Origin: JANQHO01 sp965218075
GTDB taxonomy: Bacteria; Bacteroidota; Bacteroidia; Flavobacteriales; Schleiferiaceae
Direction of reading: 5' to 3'
Length of the DNA stretch: 64,000 nt
Assembly: GCA_965218075.1 (NCBI GenBank)
Contig: CBDCJZ010000003.1
Location: forward strand, 248,001-312,000
The position numbers and the translations under genes are program-made. The notes beneath the pieces are model-generated. The model searched no databases. It had not been told where the DNA came from and saw nothing but the letters and a program-made list of their open reading frames with translations. Positions 57,104 through 64,000 of this stretch are shown here, one piece after another (positions within the stretch are counted from its first letter, which is position 1; each line of letters opens with the position of its first letter).

Positions 57104-59002
57104 TTAGAAAGAGGGGAGCTCTTTTAGCAATTCCAGTTCTTTTTCCAATTCACCTTCCTTTTTAAGTACTTCGCGGAGCCAGAGTTTACAGCCTGAAAAA
57201 TCTTTAAACACATGCCGTTCTGAGACCAGTTTGGGAATTATCTTCATATTGCGCATGAATTTCATGACTTGTTCATTAGCGCCAGATAAGGCAACAATAA
57301 CTTTCTGCTGGTGCAATTCCTCTATAGCCATTTCCAAGGCATAAAGGCCAGACTGATCTATAAAAGGTATTTTTTCCATTCTGACCACCAGCAAGTGAAT
57401 GTCGGACAGCTCTGAGATTCGATCCCTAAAATGGCTTACCATGCCAAAAAACATGGGTCCCTCTAGGTGCTTGAAGATTATCTTCTCGCGAATCTCCCGA
57501 GCAATAACGATTTCGTCTTCCCATAAGGGGCCTTCTTCTTGGATTTGGCTCAGGTCATTAATCAAAACTTGTTTGGCTGAAATATCGCTCATGCGTTTTA
57601 GAAAAACAACGGAAGCCAGTACCAGCCCTACTGCCACGGCATATACCAATTGCCAAAATACCGTGAGCAGTAATACTGTAATCAATACAATTTTTTCAGA
57701 CAGTTCCATTTTCAAAATAGCCTTCAGACCCCTGTAGTCCATTACTCCAATTCCAACGGTGATGAGTATGCCTGCTAGCACGGCAGCGGGAATTTTAGAA
57801 GCTAGCTGCCCCAACAATACGAGAATGACAAATAGCAATATGCCGGCAACCATTCCGGATAACTTTGTTTTTCCACCAGCTTGAATGTTTGCTACAGTTC
57901 GAATGGTAGCTCCTGCACCTGGTAATCCACCAAAAAGTGCTGCAACCCCATTGCCTATTCCTTGTCCGATGAGTTCCCGATTAGGCTTGTGTTGGGTTTT
58001 TGTCAGGTTATCGGCTACGACGGATGTCAGCAACGAGTCAATGGAGCCCAATAGCGCTAACATCAACGCTGAGGCCAAATAGAGTGATAGAATATTTATG
58101 TTCTGCAAACCAGAAAATATTTCGAAATGAAATTGGGGATATCCCATGGGAATTTCTCTAATCAAAATATAGTCTAAATTCAGTGAATAGGCCCCTATCG
58201 ATACTATTAATAGCGCTATCAGCGTGCTGGGAAGTACTTTTCTAAACCTGCGAAATCCATAAATAATTACGATGGTAAGCAAAGTCAATATCAACTCGAA
58301 ATAGTTCACTCTCGATAAAGCCCGCGGTAAGTATTTCAGTGACCCGTACACCCCTTTTCCAGCATTTTTAGCTAAGGTAGAGGCTTTCTCCTCGATATCT
58401 TTTTCGGTAATTGCTTCACCACGCTGTATAGTTTCCCTAAAATCTTCGAGTACGAGAAATCTATCCTGGCCCTCCTCCTCTAGCATACGGTTTAGGATTA
58501 GTTCCTCTGCACGAGGTCTAAAGCTGTTTACGACCTGTGCATCTTCGTTAGCATAGTATCCCAGAGCCAGCGGGAGTTGTGTGATGAGGATAATCACTCC
58601 TATTCCCGTCATAAAGCCCGACACTACAGTGTAGGGAATATATTTAATAAAAGATCCGAATTTTACCGCACCCAACAATACCTGAATCAGTCCGGCTAAT
58701 AGGAACACCGTGAGTATGAAAGGCAGAGCTTCCTCCAGTTGTCCTTCGTAAAGTTGAAGAAGACTGGCAACAATTACCATACTCAAGGCTGTCATCGGAG
58801 CAGTAGGTCCACTAATTTGCGTGGGGGTACCGCCAAAAAGTGCAGCAAAAAAAGCAATAAATGCTGCGCCATATAGGCCAGCTGCAGCACCTAATCCAGA
58901 CTGCTCTCCAAAAGCCAATGCCAGAGGTAGGGCCACAACACCAGCAGTAATACCGCCTAATATGTCGCTTTTAAAATGGCGAAAGGTCAAGAAACTCCTC
59001 AT
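57104..59002 (-). CDS. SulP-family inorganic anion transporter with STAS domain
   Basis: This 632-residue protein opens with the SLC26/SulP core: GGITAGVVALPLALAFGEQS, GTPTQISGPTAPMTALSMVI and LFGGLPGAGATIRTVANIQA. About eleven to fourteen membrane helices reach residue 450 or so. A long cytosolic or periplasmic insert (about 150-230) rich in charged residues is present. The C-terminal STAS domain (about 500-610) has IPFIDQSGLYAL. It probably exchanges bicarbonate, sulfate or another anion with protons or sodium. No carbonic anhydrase gene is adjacent to decide. A large palindrome 163 bp upstream may be an operator. Confidence 0.93.
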   Translation of the reverse strand: MRSFLTFRHFKSDILGGITAGVVALPLALAFGEQSGLGAAAGLYGAAFIAFFAALFGGTPTQISGPTAPMTALSMVIVASLLQLYEGQLEEALPFILTVFLLAGLIQVLLGAVKFGSFIKYIPYTVVSGFMTGIGVIILITQLPLALGYYANEDAQVVNSFRPRAEELILNRMLEEEGQDRFLVLEDFRETIQRGEAITEKDIEEKASTLAKNAGKGVYGSLKYLPRALSRVNYFELILTLLTIVIIYGFRRFRKVLPSTLIALLIVSIGAYSLNLDYILIREIPMGYPQFHFEIFSGLQNINILSLYLASALMLALLGSIDSLLTSVVADNLTKTQHKPNRELIGQGIGNGVAALFGGLPGAGATIRTVANIQAGGKTKLSGMVAGILLFVILVLLGQLASKIPAAVLAGILITVGIGVMDYRGLKAILKMELSEKIVLITVLLLTVFWQLVYAVAVGLVLASVVFLKRMSDISAKQVLINDLSQIQEEGPLWEDEIVIAREIREKIIFKHLEGPMFFGMVSHFRDRISELSDIHLLVVRMEKIPFIDQSGLYALEMAIEELHQQKVIVALSGANEQVMKFMRNMKIIPKLVSERHVFKDFSGCKLWLREVLKKEGELEKELELLKELPSF

Positions 59003-59164
59003 TTTATAAACATTTTTGGATTATGACTAGACTAAATGACTAATTTTTTCACGTCCATTCTTTTAAACCTGGTCAAGTTGATTTTAGTACATCCTTAAAA
59101 TCTTTCTTTCTAACATCGTTGACCTGTCTGGTTTCGTATTCGCAATAATGTAGTTTGGAACCAG

Positions 59165-59196
59165 ATATTAAAATTAACCGCGGTTAATTTTAATAT
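59165..59196. promoter_or_regulatory. 32-bp perfect palindrome (operator-like)
   Basis: ATATTAAAATTAACCG is followed immediately by its reverse complement with no spacer. The absence of a loop and T-run argues for a dimeric regulator site and against a terminator. It lies about 163 bp upstream of the sulP ATG on the minus strand and about 280 bp upstream of the OmpA-like gene on the plus strand, so it could control either. Confidence 0.65.
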
Positions 59197-59225
59197 AATA
59201 AGGTATAATAAGGTATAATAAGGTA
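59192..59225 (+). repeat. Tandem 10-mer AGGTATAATA
   Basis: AGGTATAATA occurs twice in tandem (59201-59220), preceded by a variant and followed by AGGTA. It abuts the 32-bp palindrome. Each unit contains TATAAT, so it may affect promoter spacing. Confidence 0.7.
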
Positions 59226-59309
59226 GTTTAAATCCTCACAGAAAAGCTGTAACATTTGCATAAGCTCAGATCGGGAAAATTGAGATATGAATGAGTATTT
59301 TGGATATCA

Positions 59310-59370
59310 GTTAGTTTTTCATTGATTCACAATGATTACATAAGGGATTCTCTTTGTAATCTAATTCATG
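59310..59370. repeat. Dispersed repeat copy 3 (diverged) with hairpin
   Basis: GTTTTTCATTGATTCACAA resembles the element at 12219 and 28219. GATTACA (59334-59340) and TGTAATC (59355-59361) follow, forming a stem as in copy 1. It lies about 105 bp upstream of the OmpA-like gene. Confidence 0.5.
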
Positions 59371-59474
59371 ACCGAAAAGAAAAATAATGCAAAAAATAAT
59401 GCAAATTTTTAAAGAAATGTTTCTTCTACACATTTTTGCTTATATTGAGTCCAAACTTAACAAGTTGCAAAGTT

Positions 59475-61370
59475 ATGAAATTCATTTTGATTTTAATACT
59501 GGGAACTGCTGATCCGGATATACTTTTTGCTCAATCCAAAAAAGCGATAAAATATTTTAATCATGCTAAGGAAGATGTAAAACAAAGCCATTACGATAAG
59601 GCTCTTGAAAAACTTAGGAAAGCTTTGAAAGATAGCCCAGATTACCTCGATGCCATGTTAATTGCTGCAGACCTTCACGATAAATTGGGGGAGCCAGAGA
59701 AAAGCCTGGGATATTATGAGAAGGCTACACAGCATAATCCTCCATACTATGTAAATCTCTTTTATGGAAAGTCCCTTATGAAAATAGGAGATTATGAAAA
59801 AGCAAAGGAAGCTTTTGTAACCTATAGCCAAACTCCTCATATTAGCTCAAAATATTTAAACCAAGTAAGTCGGTATATTAGTAATTGTGACTTTGCCATT
59901 CAAGCCCAAAATAATCCTAAAATTTATAATCCAAAAAATCTTGGAACGAAGATTAATACAAATCAAATGGAGTATTTTCCTGCTATTTCAGCTGATGGTA
60001 ATACCCTAGTTTTTACCCATCGGAATTTAGAAGGTGAAAATACGGATGAAGATTTTTGGGTAGCTTTACGAGATACTGCTACAGATGAATGGGGAGAATC
60101 AAAGCCTTTGAAAGGTTTTTTGAATACGCGTTTAAACGAGGGGGCACAAACCATAACCTCTGATGGACAGATTATTTACTTCGCTGCCTGTGAGCGGACA
60201 GATGGTTTTGGCTCCTGTGATATTTATGCTTCGTTTTATCAGGGAAATGACATTTGGAGTAAACCTGTTAATCTAGGGGACAGTGTAAACTCTAAAATTT
60301 GGGACAGCCAGCCTTCTATATCTTCTGATGGTAGGACGCTTTACTTTGTAAGAGGAAGGAACAATTATGACAAAAACATTGATATTTATTATGCCGAACT
60401 TCGTCCTGATGGCGGATGGGGCAGAGCTAAAAAACTACCCGGCAAAGTAAATACCGAAGGGCGAGAAACCTCGCCCTTTATTCATTTTGACAACCAAAGT
60501 CTTTATTTCTCATCCGATGGCCATCTTGGTATGGGTGACCTTGATTTTTTTGTTTCGCGCAAACAAAAGGATGATAGTTGGGGGAAACCTCAAAACCTGG
60601 GCTATCCCATAAATACTAATCAACAGGAGTTTAGCTTAATCGTAGCCCCGGATGGAAAGACGGGTTATTTTGCAAGTGATGCTTTGGAACAGGGTCTTGG
60701 CTTACTAGATATTTATTCATTTGAGTTGCCAGAGGAATCACGTGCTATTGAGACTGCTTATATAAAAGGTAAGATAATTAACAAAAAGACTCGTCAATCA
60801 ATAGTTGCTTCTATTGAATTTAATAATCTAATTAACGGAGAATTGGTTTTGGCTGAATATAGTGGGAAAAACGGACAATATTTTTCAGTTTTACCGGGAA
60901 ATTCTGATTATGCCTTATCTATTGAAAAAGAAGGCTATCTGTTTTATTCTAAAAATTTTAGTCTGGCTACTCAAACGGCGGATTGCGCTTTTGTACTCAA
61001 TGTAGAACTCGTTCCGATAGAAGTTGGGAAAAAGGTCAAATTGGAGAATGTATTTTTTGCTTTTGATTCGTATCAGTTAGATGCTAAATCTTATGTGGAA
61101 TTGAATAAAGTAGTGGAGTTTCTAAAGGATAACTCTGCAGTAAAAGTGATTCTTGAAGGGCATACCGATAATTGGGGAACAGTTTCTTACAATAAAGACC
61201 TCAGTAATAAGCGCGCTCATTCCGTAGAGCAATATCTAATTGAAAAAGGCATAACAGAAACCCGGTTAAGCCATAAGGGCTACGGGGCCGAAAAACCTAT
61301 AGCCAGTAATGATACGGAAGAAGGTCGTGTCCTGAATCGCAGAACTGAAATGAAAATAGTGGCTTATTGA
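59475..61370 (+). CDS. PorE-like envelope protein: TPR, PD40 propeller, carboxypeptidase-like and OmpA domains
   Basis: ATG 59475 starts a signal peptide (MKFILILILGTADPDILFAQ); an in-frame ATG at 59436 would add 13 residues before it. The 631-residue product has TPRs (about 20-130), a PD40/WD40-like propeller (about 155-430) with repeated FPAISADGNTLVFTHR, QPSISSDGRTLYFVRG-type blades, a short carboxypeptidase-regulatory-like domain (about 435-510), and a C-terminal OmpA peptidoglycan-binding domain with LEGHTDNWGTVSYNKDLS and NRRTEMK. This is the architecture of the T9SS component PorE, though PorE is a lipoprotein and no lipobox Cys is seen here; many paralogues exist. It probably anchors an outer-membrane complex to peptidoglycan. 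Confidence 0.85.
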   Translation: MKFILILILGTADPDILFAQSKKAIKYFNHAKEDVKQSHYDKALEKLRKALKDSPDYLDAMLIAADLHDKLGEPEKSLGYYEKATQHNPPYYVNLFYGKSLMKIGDYEKAKEAFVTYSQTPHISSKYLNQVSRYISNCDFAIQAQNNPKIYNPKNLGTKINTNQMEYFPAISADGNTLVFTHRNLEGENTDEDFWVALRDTATDEWGESKPLKGFLNTRLNEGAQTITSDGQIIYFAACERTDGFGSCDIYASFYQGNDIWSKPVNLGDSVNSKIWDSQPSISSDGRTLYFVRGRNNYDKNIDIYYAELRPDGGWGRAKKLPGKVNTEGRETSPFIHFDNQSLYFSSDGHLGMGDLDFFVSRKQKDDSWGKPQNLGYPINTNQQEFSLIVAPDGKTGYFASDALEQGLGLLDIYSFELPEESRAIETAYIKGKIINKKTRQSIVASIEFNNLINGELVLAEYSGKNGQYFSVLPGNSDYALSIEKEGYLFYSKNFSLATQTADCAFVLNVELVPIEVGKKVKLENVFFAFDSYQLDAKSYVELNKVVEFLKDNSAVKVILEGHTDNWGTVSYNKDLSNKRAHSVEQYLIEKGITETRLSHKGYGAEKPIASNDTEEGRVLNRRTEMKIVAY

Positions 61371-61969
61371 TAAAGAAGGGCTCTACACTAGGCAGGGCTA
61401 AAAATCAATGGCGAAAAGTGGTTTTCAGACATTTGAAGAGAAATACCACCTAGATATTCTTACCCAAGAATTATAGCTGACCTGCATGGGAAGAATGAGA
61501 AGTGACAATGTATCGCACTTACTTAAAGAAAGTTATTAAAATTCCATGGTATCATGTAATGAAAATCTGGCATATAACATTGACAGGTGAGAATTAAATT
61601 TAAGTAAGCCAGTTCTCACAAAAATAGAATGGAGTTATTCCTCGAACATTAAGTTCATATAACTCATTAAAAACATTATACATTTGCAAGCTCTTAGAGG
61701 GGGCGTTAAGTCCCCTCTTTACATATTTAACAAAATGTGATTGATACCAATCAGAGCATTAGAACAGTAGAGAGAAAAATATTGGCGGCTTTGTAGAAAC
61801 TGCCTTTAATGAATGGTAACAATCTTAAATCAAAGCTTCAAGGCTTTTAAACGATACTGAAGTAAAGTTATATAGCAACGGAAAGCTTGAAGTTAAGGTA
61901 AAGAAGAAAAGAAGCTGTTCTAAGCAATATTTAAAGAAAAGTGGAAATCAGGCTTTAACCTCTAAGATT
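61371..61969. other. Spacer upstream of nusA lacking an intact rimP
   Basis: In most bacteria rimP directly precedes nusA. Here 600 bp hold only short frames. A lysine-rich piece near 61853-61945 (EVKLYSNGKLEVKVKKK) is too short and degenerate to call rimP. A GC hairpin lies at 61696-61718. Confidence 0.5.
61696..61720 (+). terminator. Hairpin between the OmpA-like gene and nusA
   Basis: AGAGGGG (61696-61702) pairs with CCCCTCT (61712-61718) across a nine-base loop and is followed by TTACATATTTA. The T-run is weak, so termination is possible but unproven. It lies about 250 bp before the nusA start. Confidence 0.45.
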
Positions 61970-63205
61970 ATGGAAAATCAAGCTATAGTTGAAAGTTTCT
62001 CCGAACTTAAAGACGAGAAAAATATCGACAGAGTTTCTCTTATGGACATCATAGAAGAATGCTTTCGCAATCAACTTGAAAAGAAGTACGGTAGTGATGA
62101 TAACTTTGACATTATCCTAAACCCCGATAAGGGAGATATGGAAATTTGGAGAAATAGAACTATTGTATCTGACGGTGAGATAGAAGATGAAAAACTGGAA
62201 ATAGGACTTTCACAGGCCTTAAAAATTGAACCTGACTTTGAAATAGGTGAAGAAGTTTCGGAAGAAGTAGAACTAATTGATTTGGGAAGGAGATTTATAG
62301 TAGCTTTTCGTCAAAACCTCGTGCAAAAAATACAGGATCACAACAATAGCATCATATACAAGAGATATAAAGATCTCGAAGGGGAAATTATAACGGGAGA
62401 TATTCATTATGTTAGTTCTCGTGCAGTAATTATTCACGATGATGAGCAAAATGAACTAATACTTCTTAAAGATCAGCAAATTCCCAGTGATTTTTTCCAA
62501 AAAGGGAATACATTAAGAGTAGTTGTAAAAAGCGTTGACTTAATAGGCAGTAAACCAGTTATTACTCTATCGCGTACTAGTCCCCAATTTTTGGAAAAGT
62601 TATTTGAACAGGAAATTCCTGAAATACTTGATGGCTTGATAATAGTGAAGAAGGTGGTACGTGAACCGGGTGAAAAAGCCAAAGTAGCCGTAGAGTCCTT
62701 CGACGACCGTATTGATCCTGTAGGGGCTTGTGTAGGAATGAAAGGAAACCGTATTCGTAGCATAGTGAGAGAGCTGGGCAACGAAAATATAGATGTGCTT
62801 AACTATACTCATAACACCCAACTCTACATCCAAAGGGCCTTGAGTCCTGCTAAAATTACCAGTATCACTTATAATGAAGAGACGAGAAAAGCAGAGGTGC
62901 TTCTTAAACCAGACCAAGTTCCTTTAGCCATCGGTAAGAAAGGTCTTAATATTAAGCTTGCTGGTCAGCTTACCGGTTTTGAAATAGATGTTTATCGAGG
63001 TATTGATGAAGATGAAGACGTTGAATTAAATGAGTTCTCAGACGAAATAGAATCCTGGATAATAGATGAACTCAAAGCTATTGGATGCGATACTGCTAAG
63101 AATGTGCTCGATCTTTCAGTTGATGAACTGATATCTAAAACCCAATTGGAAGTTGAAACTATCGAAAAGGTTCGCAGTATATTACGCTCCGAATTTGAAG
63201 AGTAA
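61970..63205 (+). CDS. nusA: Transcription termination/antitermination factor NusA
   Basis: This 411-residue protein has the usual Bacteroidota layout: an N-terminal RNA-polymerase-binding domain (1-130, with VSLMDIIEECFRNQLEKKYG), an S1 domain (about 135-205), then tandem KH domains. These carry VGACVGMKGNRIRSIVREL, then QVPLAIGKKGLNIKLAGQLT, the GxxG RNA-binding loops. An acidic C-terminal tail ends in a helix-hairpin-helix-like segment. It modulates pausing, termination and antitermination. It lies 16 bp before infB, the classic nusA-infB order. Confidence 0.97.
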   Translation: MENQAIVESFSELKDEKNIDRVSLMDIIEECFRNQLEKKYGSDDNFDIILNPDKGDMEIWRNRTIVSDGEIEDEKLEIGLSQALKIEPDFEIGEEVSEEVELIDLGRRFIVAFRQNLVQKIQDHNNSIIYKRYKDLEGEIITGDIHYVSSRAVIIHDDEQNELILLKDQQIPSDFFQKGNTLRVVVKSVDLIGSKPVITLSRTSPQFLEKLFEQEIPEILDGLIIVKKVVREPGEKAKVAVESFDDRIDPVGACVGMKGNRIRSIVRELGNENIDVLNYTHNTQLYIQRALSPAKITSITYNEETRKAEVLLKPDQVPLAIGKKGLNIKLAGQLTGFEIDVYRGIDEDEDVELNEFSDEIESWIIDELKAIGCDTAKNVLDLSVDELISKTQLEVETIEKVRSILRSEFEE

Positions 63206-63221
63206 ATTTTAAAACTATTAC

Positions 63222-64000
63222 ATGACGGAAAAATTTCTAAGGCTTAGCCAACTAGCAAAAGAATGTAATACCGGGGTGACGACCTTGGTTAAATTCTTTC
63301 AGGAGAAGAGATTAGATGAAACCCTTCGTCCTAATACTAAGATTGGTGAAGAACGCATCTGCGTGGCCCTTGAGAAGTTTGCGCCCGATAGAGCCAAAAA
63401 ACAGGCCTTTGAAAGAGTTAGCCAACAAAAGAAGGAGGAGAAGGAAAAACTAAGGATAGAACGCGAACAGGAAGCCGAGCAAAAAGAAAAAGAGCCCGTA
63501 GAAGATAAAGTAGCTAAGACATGGAGTCCGCTGCAAGGGCTCAAGATAGTGGGCAAGATAGGCCTGGAAAGTAAACCACCTTCTACTGTAACAGAGCTCC
63601 ACGAAAAAGACCATAAAGAAAATGGAAAGACTGAGGATAAAAAAGAAACTGCAAAAGAAGAATCAGCTGCAGAAGAAATAAAGGAGATCAAAAAAGAGGA
63701 AAAAAGCGCCTCTTCTAAGATTCAAGCTGAAAAGTCAAAAGAAGATGATAATAGAATTATAACCCGCTATGAAAAATTAAGTGGGCCTGAGTTTGTCGGA
63801 GAAAAAATCGATCTCTCTAAGTTTGAACGGGTTAAGAAAAAGATAATTGTCAATACGGATAAAAAAGAGAATATCGTCAAAAAAACCAGGCGCAAGCGCA
63901 TCAGTAAAAATCTCCAACTGGGAATACGTCCTAACCAAGGTCAAAACCAGTTAAATAGCCGAGGTGAGGTGCGTAAAAGATGGAAACGTAGGCCGGAACT
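63222..64000 (+). CDS. infB: Translation initiation factor IF-2, N-terminal part (runs off the window)
   Basis: ATG 63222 opens a frame that continues to the window end (259 codons visible). It begins MTEKFLRLSQLAKECNTGVT, the IF2 N-terminal domain, then a long Lys/Glu-rich coiled linker (KKEEKEKLRIEREQE, KKEEKSASSK) typical of the variable IF-2 N-terminal region. The G domain lies outside. Position right after nusA supports the call. IF-2 delivers initiator tRNA to the ribosome. Confidence 0.93.
   Translation, partial: MTEKFLRLSQLAKECNTGVTTLVKFFQEKRLDETLRPNTKIGEERICVALEKFAPDRAKKQAFERVSQQKKEEKEKLRIEREQEAEQKEKEPVEDKVAKTWSPLQGLKIVGKIGLESKPPSTVTELHEKDHKENGKTEDKKETAKEESAAEEIKEIKKEEKSASSKIQAEKSKEDDNRIITRYEKLSGPEFVGEKIDLSKFERVKKKIIVNTDKKENIVKKTRRKRISKNLQLGIRPNQGQNQLNSRGEVRKRWKRRPE

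Noticed and set aside
57399..57737. Plus-strand ORF opposite the sulP STAS region
   Set aside because: It is a shadow frame of a well-conserved gene.

Overview
The window comes from an AT-rich member of the Bacteroidota, most likely a Cytophagia-type lineage. The evidence is gene content: a type IX secretion (T9SS) response regulator PorX, cargo proteins with type A and type B T9SS sorting domains, a TonB-dependent receptor with an N-terminal carboxypeptidase-like domain, a PorE-like OmpA protein, the mevalonate genes mvaD and mvk side by side, and promoter boxes of the TAnnTTTG type ahead of pyrG and guaB. Housekeeping genes are intact, but they are separated by unusually long spacers full of gene wrecks: IS1595-family transposases, DNA methylases, an HD phosphohydrolase, a UbiA-like prenyltransferase, a lipoprotein leader and an NqrD-like tail. 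The chromosome seems to be eroding after insertion-sequence activity.

Layout. 1-16.5 kb: tRNA-Cys, a giant internally duplicated beta-helix T9SS cargo whose signal peptide is out of frame across a 10-bp repeat, mpg, an FTR1 iron permease fused to cytochrome c, a lipoprotein/TonB-receptor pair, a glycosyltransferase, an ABC exporter and methylmalonyl-CoA epimerase. 16.5-44.2 kb: mostly core operons: an NtrC-type regulator, an exo/endonuclease, pyrG-yidC-DUF6438, surA-moxR, aroB-aroA, proline dehydrogenase, porX-tsaE, mvaD-mvk, a parvulin isomerase, guaB and an exbB-exbD-exbD operon.

44.3-55.4 kb is an accessory island directly downstream of tRNA-Ser(GGA). It carries a type I restriction-modification locus in which HsdM, HsdS, an FRG domain and about eleven TPR repeats form one 1513-residue protein, next to HsdR. 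A second, free-standing FRG-TPR protein follows. It is preceded by a remnant of an HsdS C-terminus and flanked by an approximately 830-bp direct repeat carrying IS1595 and methylase fragments. This FRG-TPR extension of a type I enzyme is the best candidate here for an undescribed defence arrangement.

55.5-64 kb: a type B T9SS cargo, a SulP anion transporter with a 32-bp perfect palindrome upstream, a PorE-like TPR/PD40/OmpA protein, nusA, and the start of infB, which runs off the window. No intact rimP is visible upstream of nusA.
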